The notes beneath the pieces are model-generated. The model did no database searches. It was not told where the DNA came from and saw only the letters and a program-made list of their open reading frames with translations. Made by a program: the position numbers and the translations under genes. From Fuscovulum blasticum DSM 2131 (lineage in GTDB: Bacteria; Pseudomonadota; Alphaproteobacteria; Rhodobacterales; Rhodobacteraceae): DNA of 64,000 nt. This document shows positions 1 through 8,300 of this stretch, piece by piece. Location: assembly GCF_003034965.1 (NCBI RefSeq), contig NZ_PZKE01000001.1:186001-250000 (forward strand). The letters are read 5' to 3'. Numbering within the stretch: the stretch's first letter is position 1; every line of letters begins with the position of its first letter.

Positions 1-505
1 CCACGGCCCCGAGCGATGTCATCAGGATGGCCCAGACCATCTGGTTCGTCATGGGCAGGAAGGAAATCCGCAGCATCTGCGGCATGATCACGTTGCGGAA
101 GGCCTGAAAGCCGCTCATCCCAAGCGAGCGGGCGGCGCGGGTCTGGGTTTCGGGTATGGCCTTGAGGGCGCCCCGGAAATTCTCGGCCAGATAGCCCGCG
201 TTGTTGAAGGCGATACCGATCAGCAGCGAGAGATAGGGCGAAAGATGGACCCCAAACCCGCCCAGGCCGAAGTGAACCATGTAGATCTGGAACAGGGCCG
301 GCGTGTTGCGCGCGATTTCGACCCAGGTTGTTGCCACCGCACCCAGCAGGCGGTTGCCGGATTGTCGGAACAAGGTCAGCGCCATGGCGATGAGGATGCC
401 GATCAGCATCGACAGCACCGCGATCTCGATGGTCACAAGCGCGCCTTCAAGCATCTGCGGAAGCGAGTCGAGGGCCTGGCTCCAGCGAAAACGATAGTTG
501 AACAT
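1..505 (-). CDS. Amino-acid ABC transporter permease (partial, runs off the left edge)
   Basis: Inner-membrane permease of the His/Glu/Gln/Arg/opine polar amino-acid ABC family. The readable N-terminal part (about 168 residues) starts MFNYRFRWSQ. It continues through hydrophobic membrane segments and the cytoplasmic EAA-type loop (around FRGALKAIPETQTRAARSLG), which contacts the ATPase. The 3' end is outside the window, and no ATP-binding subunit is visible here. It lies 69 nt downstream of the binding-protein gene with a strong stem-loop between them, so it is probably the next gene of the same transport operon. The substrate is unproven; the neighbouring genes suggest hydroxyproline or a related amino acid. 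Confidence 0.88.
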   Translation of the reverse strand, partial: MFNYRFRWSQALDSLPQMLEGALVTIEIAVLSMLIGILIAMALTLFRQSGNRLLGAVATTWVEIARNTPALFQIYMVHFGLGGFGVHLSPYLSLLIGIAFNNAGYLAENFRGALKAIPETQTRAARSLGMSGFQAFRNVIMPQMLRISFLPMTNQMVWAILMTSLGAV

Positions 506-533
506 GGCCACCCCAGATCCGTGAACGCCAAGG

Positions 534-559
534 CGATGCGGGGGGCTACCCCCGCATCG
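534..559 (-). other. Intergenic stem-loop between binding protein and permease genes
   Basis: An 11-bp perfect inverted repeat (CGATGCGGGGG / CCCCCGCATCG) with a 4-nt loop, directly after the binding-protein stop codon. There is no T-run after it on the minus strand, so it is more likely an mRNA-stabilising or partially terminating hairpin than a full terminator. Such hairpins are known after binding-protein genes in ABC operons, where they raise the amount of binding protein relative to the membrane subunits. Confidence 0.6.
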
Positions 560-574
560 CATCCTGTCTGAAGA

Positions 575-1384
575 TCAGCGATAGACGCCCTTGATGGTCA
601 GGTCAGCCGGTTCGCCTTCGCCCACCCATTTCTTGTAGAGTTCGGCATAGCGGCCGGTGCGGACCTGCTGGTTGATGAACAGGTTCATGTAGTTGATCAG
701 GCCGAATTCTTCGCGCAGCGTGATCAGGGCCACATAGTCCGGCACCATCGGGGCCTTGTCGGCGATGGTAATGCCCGGGAAGTTGCCCGATTTCACGTTG
801 GCCTCGGCCACTTCGACGGTCGAGACGGTGGCATCAAGCTGGCCCTGCGACAGTGCCAGGAACACGTCGGCCTGGGTCTGGTAGGGACGGAACTCGCCCT
901 CGCCCCATTCCTTGACCTTGCCTTCCAGCCAGATCGCCTCATAGGTGCCGGCGGTGGCGCCCACGACCTTGCCCTTCATGCCTTCCCAGTTGGTGATGCC
1001 GGCCTTGTCATTGGCGACGACGGCATTTTCAAAGGCATAGTAGGGGATCGAGAAGCCGACGGTCTTGGCCCGTTCCAGCGTGTCGGAGGTGGAGGCGACA
1101 GCCACATCGACCGACCCCGACATGAGCGCGGGAATACGTTCGGGGAAGGTGGTTTCGACGATTTCCGCCTTCACGCCCAGCGCCGCCGCCAGATCGTTGC
1201 AGTAATCGACATCGAAACCGATGGGGGTGTTGCTGGCATCGCGCGACCCCATGGGCGGGAAGTCCAGCACGACGGCGCAGCGCAGCGTGCCCGAAGCAAT
1301 GATGTCGTCCAGTTTGTCGGCCTTTGCCGGCATGGCCACAGCGGTGGCGGCCAGCAGGCCAGCGGTGAGAAACGCCGTTTTCAT
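575..1384 (-). CDS. Amino-acid ABC transporter periplasmic substrate-binding protein
   Basis: Periplasmic solute-binding protein of family 3 (SBP_bac_3), 269 aa. I chose ATG at 1384 because GGGAGGG lies 5 nt upstream and the protein then begins with a clean signal peptide (residues 1-22, cleavage after MPAKA). The mature part starts with the family-typical ...IIASGTLRCAVVLDFPPMG. It also contains PIGFDVDYCNDLAAALG and the lobe segment PERIPALMSGSVDVAVAS. It would deliver an amino acid to the permease encoded just downstream. A putative GntR box (1467-1476) lies 82 nt upstream of the start, so it may have its own regulated promoter inside the cluster. Confidence 0.88.
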   Translation of the reverse strand: MKTAFLTAGLLAATAVAMPAKADKLDDIIASGTLRCAVVLDFPPMGSRDASNTPIGFDVDYCNDLAAALGVKAEIVETTFPERIPALMSGSVDVAVASTSDTLERAKTVGFSIPYYAFENAVVANDKAGITNWEGMKGKVVGATAGTYEAIWLEGKVKEWGEGEFRPYQTQADVFLALSQGQLDATVSTVEVAEANVKSGNFPGITIADKAPMVPDYVALITLREEFGLINYMNLFINQQVRTGRYAELYKKWVGEGEPADLTIKGVYR

Positions 1385-1466
1385 GTTCCCTCCCATGGGT
1401 GATGTTATGATTCCGGTATTGTCACTATCGGGCGTGGCGGGGCACAAATCAATTACAAAATACACT

Positions 1467-1476
1467 TAGTATACAA
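1467..1476. promoter_or_regulatory. Candidate GntR (FadR/FCD-type) operator upstream of the binding-protein gene
   Basis: Read on the minus strand the site is TTGTATACTA, a full match to the TNGTNNACNA pattern of FadR-subfamily GntR operators. It sits in an AT-rich stretch that would hold the promoter of the binding-protein gene. Related boxes occur before the deaminase gene (4230-4239) and the regulator gene (4987-4996). Binding is inferred. Confidence 0.45.
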
Positions 1477-1499
1477 GCTATATTCAGCCGTCCGCCGTC

Positions 1500-1519
1500 T
1501 GCCCTGCGGGGGCAGGGCA
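1500..1519 (-). other. Intergenic stem-loop between dehydrogenase and binding-protein genes
   Basis: Perfect 8-bp stem TGCCCTGC / GCAGGGCA with a GGGG loop, 27 nt after the dehydrogenase stop. No T-tract follows on the minus strand. It could attenuate read-through into the transport genes, or protect the 3' end of the upstream message. Confidence 0.45.
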
Positions 1520-1546
1520 TCGGGTTCGGTCTGACGCGGGCCTGTA

Positions 1547-3055
1547 TCACAGATCCTTCGGCAAGATCGCCTCGGGCAGGTTCTGGTAGCTGACCGGCCG
1601 CAGGAACCGGCGGATCGACAATGTGCCGACAGAAGTGGCGCCAAAGTTGGTGCTGGCCGGATAGGGACCACCATGCACCATCGCATCGCAGACTTCGACC
1701 CCTGTCGGAAAACCGTTGGCCAGCACACGGCCGGCCTTGTGTTCCAGCACCGGCAACAGGCGGCGGGCAAGATCGGCGTCTTCGTCGTTCAGGTGCAGGG
1801 TCGCGGTCAACTGGCCGGGGAAGCTGCGGGCAATGGCCAGCATCTCCTCGGCGTCGCGGGCGGTCACGATCAGTCCAAGCGGACCGAACACCTCTTCCGC
1901 AAGGGCGTGATCGGCAAGCCAGTCCTGGCCGCGCACCTGAAACAGTTGCGGCGTTGCCTGGCGGGGACCGCAGTCCTGTGACAGCAGGCTTTGCACGCCC
2001 GGCGCGGCGGCAATCCGGTCGCGCCCCTGCACATAGGCCCGCGCGATGCCTTCGGTCAGCATGACCTGGGGCGCCACCTGCCGCAGGGCGGCCAGGGTGG
2101 CGGCGACGAATGCTGCCGCCTGATCTTCCATCACCACGGCGATGCCGGGATTGGTGCAGAACTGACCGGCGCCCATGGTCAGGCTGGCCGACCAGCCCTG
2201 CGCCACGGCATCGCCCCGCGCCGCCATGGCGGCGGGCAGCAGGAACATGGGATTGACCGCCCCGAGTTCGCCGAAGAACGGAATCGGTTCAGGCCGGGCG
2301 GCGCACAGATCGAACAGCGCCCGCCCGCCAGCAAGCGAGCCGGTGAAACCCACCGCCTTGATCAGCGGATGCGTGACCAGCGCCTCGCCAACGCTGCGGT
2401 TGCCGCCCTGGATCAGGCTGAACACGCCCGGATGCAGGTTGCAGGCAAGGATGGCGGCATGAATCGCCTCGGCCACGATTTCGCCGGTGCCGGGATGGGC
2501 CGAGTGGCCCTTGACCACCACGGGGCAGCCCGCGGCCAGCGCGGCGGCGGTGTCGCCACCTGCGGTCGAGAAGGCCAGCGGAAAGTTCGACGCGCCGAAC
2601 ACCGCGACCGGGCCGATGGGGCGCTGGATCATGCGGATGTCGGGGCGGGGCAGCGGCTGGCGGTCGGGCAGGGCTGCGTCATGGCGGCGGTCAAGATAAT
2701 CACCCGCCTCGATATGCGCCGCGAACAGGCGCAGTTGGCCGGTGGTGCGGCCCCGCTCTCCGTTCAGCCGCGCTTCGGGAAGGCCGGTTTCCTGGCATCC
2801 GATCAGGGTGATCGCCGCGGCCCGGGCCTCGATCTCATCGGCGATGCGGCGCAGGAAGGCGGCGCGCAGGGCACGGTCGGCCCAGCCGAAGGACCAGAAC
2901 GCCACTTCCGCGGCCTGGGCGGCCTGGTCCACAAGCGCCCGGGTGCCCACGGCAAAGGTATGGGCGGGGCCATGCGCCGGGTCGGAGGCGAAGGTGTCAG
3001 GCCCGGCGATCCATTCACCGGCGATCAGGTGCTTTCCATGGGGAACAAAGGTCAA
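1547..3055 (-). CDS. Aldehyde dehydrogenase, probable 2,5-dioxovalerate (alpha-ketoglutarate semialdehyde) dehydrogenase
   Basis: Cytoplasmic NAD(P)-dependent aldehyde dehydrogenase, 502 aa. It probably oxidises 2,5-dioxopentanoate to 2-oxoglutarate, the last step of hydroxyproline and several sugar-acid pathways. Visible features are the Rossmann GASNFPLAFS (154-163), Lys182, FTGS (237-240), the general-base Glu263 in FFGELG and the nucleophile Cys300 in GQFCTNPG. The Phe before Cys300 and the overall N-terminus fit the KGSADH branch rather than generic ALDHs. The start is TTG at 3055, chosen because AAGGAAG is well placed upstream and no in-frame ATG fits. It lies 123 nt downstream of the DapA-family gene, whose product would make its substrate. 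Confidence 0.85.
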   Translation of the reverse strand: MTFVPHGKHLIAGEWIAGPDTFASDPAHGPAHTFAVGTRALVDQAAQAAEVAFWSFGWADRALRAAFLRRIADEIEARAAAITLIGCQETGLPEARLNGERGRTTGQLRLFAAHIEAGDYLDRRHDAALPDRQPLPRPDIRMIQRPIGPVAVFGASNFPLAFSTAGGDTAAALAAGCPVVVKGHSAHPGTGEIVAEAIHAAILACNLHPGVFSLIQGGNRSVGEALVTHPLIKAVGFTGSLAGGRALFDLCAARPEPIPFFGELGAVNPMFLLPAAMAARGDAVAQGWSASLTMGAGQFCTNPGIAVVMEDQAAAFVAATLAALRQVAPQVMLTEGIARAYVQGRDRIAAAPGVQSLLSQDCGPRQATPQLFQVRGQDWLADHALAEEVFGPLGLIVTARDAEEMLAIARSFPGQLTATLHLNDEDADLARRLLPVLEHKAGRVLANGFPTGVEVCDAMVHGGPYPASTNFGATSVGTLSIRRFLRPVSYQNLPEAILPKDL

Positions 3056-3122
3056 CGGCTTCTTCCTTGTCGGCGGGTCTGGCGACCCTTCGGTTCACGG
3101 GGCTTGGGCAACGGGCCCGAAC

Positions 3123-3145
3123 AGCGCAGGGTGCGCCCCTGCGCT
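3123..3145 (-). other. Intergenic stem-loop between deaminase and dehydrogenase genes
   Basis: Perfect 9-bp stem AGCGCAGGG / CCCTGCGCT with a 5-nt loop. A second, 16-bp perfect palindrome (GCAGGCCATGGCCTGC) lies at 3156-3171, immediately after the stop codon of the upstream gene. Neither has a T-tract. They may mark mRNA processing or attenuation between the two catabolic genes. Confidence 0.45.
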
Positions 3146-3178
3146 GCATGTCACGGCAGGCCATGGCCTGCGGCGGGG

Positions 3179-4141
3179 TCAGACCTTGCAGGTCTGCACC
3201 GCGCCCGGAAGTTTGCTCCACTCTGCGTACCAGGTCTTGAACTGGGTGAACTGCGCTTCGGCCCAGCCGCGCTGGCTGGGCGTCAGCTCGTCCGTGGCAT
3301 TGAAGTGCAGGGCGTAATCGGCATCGCCTTCCAGCACCATCATGTACTTGTAGTACAGCACCAGATCGCAGCCCTCGTCCCACGACGACAGCACTTCCAG
3401 CGCCTCGCCCAGTTCGCGGGCGCGCTGGCGGGCGTCCAGATCGCCGGCGGCGGCGGCCTTGGCCAGCGCGACGAAGTGCAGGACTTCCTTGGCCAGCACG
3501 TTGCCGATGCCGGTGATGGTGCCCGTTGCCCCGCATTTGACATAGCCGTGATAGACGCCGGTATCGACGCCGGCCATCAGGATCACGCTTTCATCGGCGC
3601 TGGTGATGTGTTCGGCGGCATAGGTCATGGCCTTGGCGCCGCCAAATTCCTTGAAGCCCACAAGGTTGGGGTGTTCGGCGCGCAGGGCGAAGAACAGGTC
3701 GGCCTTGGTTTCGTAGCCGTAGTAGGGGCTGTTGTAGATGACGGCCGGCAAGTCGGGCGCGGCGGCGAGAAGCGCCTTGAAGTGATGGCGCTGCGCAACC
3801 GGCGATGCTCCGCGCGACAGCACCCGGGGGATCAGCATCAGCCCAGCGGCGCCCACCTTCTGCGCATGGGCGGCATGGGCCACCGCGCTGGCAGAGTTGA
3901 TCGCGCCGGTGCCGACGATGACCGGGATGCCGGCCTTGACCAGACGTTCGACGCCTTCCATCCGCTGTTCATCGGTCAGCAGCGGCCAGTCGCCCATGGA
4001 CCCGCAATAGACCACCGCCGACATGCCGGCGGCCATCAGCTCTTTCGCCTTGCGGACAAGCGCATCGAAGTTGGGACGGCGGTCTGCCGTGCAGGGCGTC
4101 ATCAGCGCGGGAATCACTCCGGTGAAAATCGCGGTATCCAT
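3179..4141 (-). CDS. DapA-family lyase, probable 1-pyrroline-4-hydroxy-2-carboxylate deaminase
   Basis: A 320-aa (beta/alpha)8 class-I lyase of the dihydrodipicolinate synthase family. It carries the Schiff-base Lys164 (GFKEFGG), the conserved Tyr136 (VIYNSPY) and the glycine-rich motif CGSMGD (46-51) in place of the GTTGE of true DapA. Next to a KGSADH-type dehydrogenase, an FCD GntR regulator and amino-acid ABC genes, the best assignment is the deaminase that converts 1-pyrroline-4-hydroxy-2-carboxylate to 2,5-dioxopentanoate in trans-4-hydroxyproline breakdown. A sugar-acid dehydratase such as KdgD is the main alternative. The start ATG at 4141 has AAGGAG 7 nt upstream. Confidence 0.8.
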   Translation of the reverse strand: MDTAIFTGVIPALMTPCTADRRPNFDALVRKAKELMAAGMSAVVYCGSMGDWPLLTDEQRMEGVERLVKAGIPVIVGTGAINSASAVAHAAHAQKVGAAGLMLIPRVLSRGASPVAQRHHFKALLAAAPDLPAVIYNSPYYGYETKADLFFALRAEHPNLVGFKEFGGAKAMTYAAEHITSADESVILMAGVDTGVYHGYVKCGATGTITGIGNVLAKEVLHFVALAKAAAAGDLDARQRARELGEALEVLSSWDEGCDLVLYYKYMMVLEGDADYALHFNATDELTPSQRGWAEAQFTQFKTWYAEWSKLPGAVQTCKV

Positions 4142-4229
4142 CTGGGAACTCCTTGTGACCCATGTTCGGCATGGTTCGGCGGCACCCGGTCCGCCGATTC
4201 CTGACCGAATAATACCTTTTGCATTTTAT

Positions 4230-4239
4230 TTGTCGACAA
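4230..4239. promoter_or_regulatory. Candidate GntR operator upstream of the deaminase gene
   Basis: Perfect 10-bp palindrome TTGTCGACAA, a full TNGTNNACNA match. It lies in an AT-rich gap between the regulator gene and the deaminase gene, about 90 nt before the deaminase start. A second partial copy (ATCGACAG) follows at 4243-4250. It is a probable binding site for the GntR regulator encoded upstream. Confidence 0.5.
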
Positions 4240-4252
4240 GAAATCGACAGGA

Positions 4253-4957
4253 CTAGAGCGCGATCTCCTGCCGTTCGTCGCGGGCGAAAAGCTGCTGGAT
4301 CTGGCGGACGATCTGGTCGGCGTGCGCCCGGGCAAGGCGGTCGCACAGGTCGATGTCGCGCGCGGCGATGGCGGCGATCATCGCCTCATGTTCATCGACA
4401 TACTGCTTCGGAAGGCGGTCATCGAAAGACTGGTAATACAGCCGCAGGATACGGCGGCCTTCGTCCAGAAGGCGCAGCGTCAGGGTGGTGAAATACGGGT
4501 TGCGCCCGGCTTCCGCGATGGCGGCGTGCAGGTCGCGGTTGACCGCCACCATGGCCAGCGCATCCTGCGCGGCGGCGGCGGCGGCATACATCTGCTGAAG
4601 CCCGCGAATCCGGCTGAGATCGGCCGGACGGTGATACTGCGCCGCCAGCCGTGTGGTGACACGATACATCAGCGTGATCGCATCATAGAAGGTGTGCAGG
4701 TTCAGGACATCAATGTTCGACACCATGGCCGAACGGTTCGGCAGGGTTTCCACCAGCCCTTCGCCCGCCAGCCTGACCAGCGCCTCGCGGATGGGGGTGC
4801 GCGACATGCCGAAACGTTCGGCAAGGTGAACCTCATCAATCGGGCTGCCTGGCGGAAGTTTAAGGTCAAGGATTTCGTCGCGAAGCATTTCGTAGACGAC
4901 CTTCACACCAGAGCCGCGCTTGCGCTCGGGATAGGCGCCCTCACCCGTATCAGTCAT
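4253..4957 (-). CDS. GntR-family transcriptional regulator (FadR/FCD subfamily)
   Basis: A 234-aa DNA-binding repressor/activator. The N-terminal winged helix (about residues 15-75 in this start) contains the GntR signature LAERFGMSRTPIREALVRL. The C-terminal FCD ligand domain has spaced histidines in DLHAAIAEAGRN, YVDEHEAMIAAI and ARAHADQI, which usually bind a metal and a carboxylate ligand. ATG 4957 is preferred over GTG 4966 because AAGGG lies 8 nt upstream. It is the first gene of the catabolic cluster and is probably self-regulated through the box at 4987-4996. Its inducer is likely a hydroxyproline intermediate (inference). Confidence 0.86.
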   Translation of the reverse strand: MTDTGEGAYPERKRGSGVKVVYEMLRDEILDLKLPPGSPIDEVHLAERFGMSRTPIREALVRLAGEGLVETLPNRSAMVSNIDVLNLHTFYDAITLMYRVTTRLAAQYHRPADLSRIRGLQQMYAAAAAAQDALAMVAVNRDLHAAIAEAGRNPYFTTLTLRLLDEGRRILRLYYQSFDDRLPKQYVDEHEAMIAAIAARDIDLCDRLARAHADQIVRQIQQLFARDERQEIAL

Positions 4958-4986
4958 GCCGGCCACCCTTCAGGTCTGAAAACTTT

Positions 4987-4996
4987 GTGTCGACCA
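4987..4996. promoter_or_regulatory. Candidate GntR operator upstream of the regulator gene
   Basis: GTGTCGACCA shares the GTCGAC core with the box at 4230-4239 and differs from TNGTNNACNA at one position. It sits 30 nt upstream of the regulator's start codon, where autoregulation would be expected. Confidence 0.38.
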
Positions 4997-5241
4997 GAAA
5001 AATACATCGCGGCCCGGTACAGATCAACGTTCTGAATTTCAGGGCGGCTTGTCAGGCCATGAGAGGCGCGGGCGGCGGCAGCCTGGTGCCCTTGCGGCGG
5101 CGCAGAACGTGCGTCCGGCGCATCCGACGCGGCAGGTTTCGCAACCGACGCAGCCGCCGTTCACGTCACGCAAACGGCTAAGTCCTTGCAAATCTGGCAT
5201 TTCGCGACATCCGGGGGCCGCTCACGACTCCAGAATAGATA

Positions 5242-5262
5242 TTTCGCGACCATAACGAAATG
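5242..5262. promoter_or_regulatory. Inverted repeat upstream of the RTX gene
   Basis: ATTTCG, 9 nt, CGAAAT, with a second ATTTCGCGAC half-site at 5200-5209. The 42-nt spacing puts both on the same helical face (four turns). It is a candidate operator or activator site for the RTX gene; the cognate protein is unknown. Confidence 0.35.
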
Positions 5263-5376
5263 AACCTTGGGGAAGATCGCCGGTGCTTTGGGCATGACTG
5301 GCTGAATTGTTGTGTTCCTACGTTCAGCTCACTGCCTGCCGCGCCAAGCATGTTTTAATTCAGGAGCGCGAACGTC

Positions 5377-8300
5377 ATGGCCACCTATCCCGGCACCGCA
5401 GGCAACGACACCTATGACGGAACCACCTTCGGAGATAGTATCGAAGGCCTTGGCGGCAACGACAGCCTGTTTGGCTGGGCCGGCAATGACACCATTGATG
5501 GCGGGGCCGGAAACGACCGCATCTCAGGTGGGGCCGACAACGATTCCATTGATGGCGGTGCGGGGGATGACAGCATCTCCGGTAATGATGGAAACGACAC
5601 CATCTATACCGGGAACAGTGAAGATACGGTCTATGGTGGCAATGACAATGACCGCATCTTTGGCAACAACCAGACCCAGATTCTGTATGGCGACGCCGGC
5701 AACGATGTCATCAGCGGTGACTCGGCGATCAACGGGGGCATCGAGACCAACACCGATTCATCAGAACGCGATTCACTTTTTGGCGGGGCCGGAAACGACA
5801 CCCTTTATTCCGGCTTCCTTGGCAGCACCATTTACACCTTCGGTGACCTTCTGGACGGCGGCATCGGCAACGATGTCCTGATCGGCGGCAATGCCCATGA
5901 CACCCTTCTGGGGCAGGACGGCAACGATTCCATGAATGGCGGCGCCGGGAACGACCTTCTGGAAGGCGGCGCCGGCAATGACACGATCTACACCCAGGAC
6001 AATCAAGATACCGTCTATGGTGGCGACGACAATGACCGCATCTTCGGCGACAACGTAAAACAGCTTCTCTATGGCGATGCCGGCGATGATGTGATCAGCG
6101 GTGACTCGGCAACCAACGGTGGCGGCGAGAGCAATACCAACACATCCGAGAGCGATTCGATTTATGGTGGGGACGGAAACGACACCCTGCATTCGGGCTA
6201 CTTTGGCACCACATCTGCCTTCGGCGACCTTCTGGACGGTGGTATCGGGAACGACGTGGTTTTCGGCGGCACGGCCGACGACACGCTGCTGGGCCAGGAC
6301 GGCAACGATTCCCTGGATGGCGGCGTGGGGAATGACCTTCTGGATGGCGGCCTGGGCAATGATACGCTTCGGGGCCGCGACGGCGAGGACAGCCTGTTCG
6401 GCGGCGCCGACAATGACATGATCTTTGGCGGCAACGGCAGCGATTATGCCGAAGGTGGCATCGGGAACGACTTCATTACCGGCGACACCGACGGCGACAC
6501 CGGAAACGATACGTTCTACGGCGGAGACGGAATTGACGTCCTGATTGGCCGGACCGGGGCGGACATGCTTTACGGTGACGCAGGGGATGACCAGATCTTT
6601 GGCCAACGGCTGGACGATATTCCCGATGGCAATGACTCGCTCTATGGCGGGGATGGCAATGACTACATCCAGGCCAACATCGGAGAAGACCTTCTCTATG
6701 GCGGCGAAGGCAATGACGTTCTGTCCGGTGATGGATACGACCCCTCTGTCGGACAAAACGACACGATCTATGGCGAAGCCGGGAACGATGTGGTCTATGC
6801 CGCCGGCGGTGACGACCTGGCCTATGGCGGTGCCGACAATGACACCCTCTGGGGCGAGGACGGCAATGACAGCCTGTACGGCGACGCGGGCAATGACTCG
6901 ATCATTGGCGGAAACGGCAGTGATTACGCCGAGGGCGGCGACGGCAACGACCAAATCATGGGAGAGACGGGCACCGGCACCGGAAACGACACGTTCGATG
7001 GTGGAGAGGGCGATGACACTCTGGTTGGCGGGGGCGGATCCGACCTGCTGTATGGTGGGGCCGGCGACGATTACATTCTTGCCCAGTTGAACGACACCTT
7101 TGCCGATGGCGATGACACGGTCTATGGCGGGGATGGCTACGACTATGTCGAGGGCAGCCTTGGCAATGACCTGATCTATGGCGGCACGGGCGACGATTAC
7201 CTGGTGGGTGATGGCGTCAGCACCAACGGCGACAACGATACGCTGTATGGCGAAGACGGCAACGACCTGCTTATCGGCGGCGGTGGCGACGACCTGGTGT
7301 ATGGCGGCGCAAACGACGACGTGATCTACGGCTATGACGGCAACGACACGCTGCATGGCGATGACGGCAACGACGAGATGTACGGCGACGCCGGGAACGA
7401 CCAGGTCTATGGTGGCGCCGGGAATGACACGCTGAGCGGCAGCGACTATTTCGGCGGCGGCGGCGGGGCGGATACGCTGACGGGCGGCACGGGGGATGAT
7501 CGCTTCATCATCGCGGGCGGCGCGGGCGACAGCATCCACCTGGCGGACTTCGGTGCGGGGGAAACCAACGGCACCAACGGTTCGCTGGACGGCAGCGATG
7601 GTTCGTGGGGTGACAACGACTTTGTCGATCTGACGCAATGGTACAGCGACGGCACGCTGGCGCTTTACAATTCCACCTACGGGACGAACTTCTCGACCCC
7701 GCTGGAAGCGTTGAAGCATGATGCGGCCACCAGCACGCCGGGCACGCTGAACTTCATCGCGTTCCAGAGTGGGCCAACGGTGACTTTCACGCTGGTCGGC
7801 AGCGGGGCGATGGACACCGAACACACCGGCGTGCCCTGCTTTACCCGCGGCACCATGATCGAAACCGCGCGGGGCGAGGTGGCGATCGAAGATCTGCGCC
7901 GCGGCGATCTGGTGGAAACGGCGGACCATGGGCTGCAGCCGATCCGCTGGGTCGGGTCGCGCCGGATCACGGCCGGCGATCTGGAGGCCAATCCGAAGCT
8001 GCGCCCGATCCGCATCCGCGCCGGCGCCCTGGGCCGGGGCCTGCCGCTGCAGGACGTGGTGGTTTCGCCACAGCACCGGGTGCTGGTGTCGTCGAAGGTT
8101 GCCGAACGCATGTTCGGTGAGCGCGAGGTGCTGGTGCCCGCGCGGCACCTGCTGCTGATCAACGGCATCGACGTGGCCGAGGAGATGGCGGCGGTGGAAT
8201 ACTTCCACATCCTATTCGACCGGCATCAGATCGTGTTTGCCGCGGGCGCGCCGATGGAATCGCTGTTCACCGGCCCCGAGGCGCTGAAGTCGGTCGGCCC

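Larger units (their letters stand above)
4958..5376. other. Intergenic region between the GntR gene and the RTX gene
   Basis: About 420 nt without a credible gene; it must hold promoters in both directions. The part near 5041-5180 is GC-rich with no recognisable coding pattern. From about 5180 the sequence becomes more AT-rich. It carries two direct copies of ATTTCGCGAC (5200-5209 and 5242-5251) 42 nt apart, the second within an inverted repeat (ATTTCG-N9-CGAAAT, 5242-5262). The RTX ribosome-binding site CAGGAGCG precedes its ATG by 8 nt. Confidence 0.6.

Noticed and set aside
1991-4204. A 737-codon plus-strand open frame opposite the dehydrogenase and deaminase genes
   Set aside because: Antisense shadow of two clear enzymes on the minus strand; no domain and no ribosome-binding site.
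5773-8208. An 811-codon open frame antisense to the RTX gene
   Set aside because: It is a by-product of the GGxGND-coding repeats and high GC; its protein is low-complexity (repeated VIAxxAI) with no start signals or known motifs.
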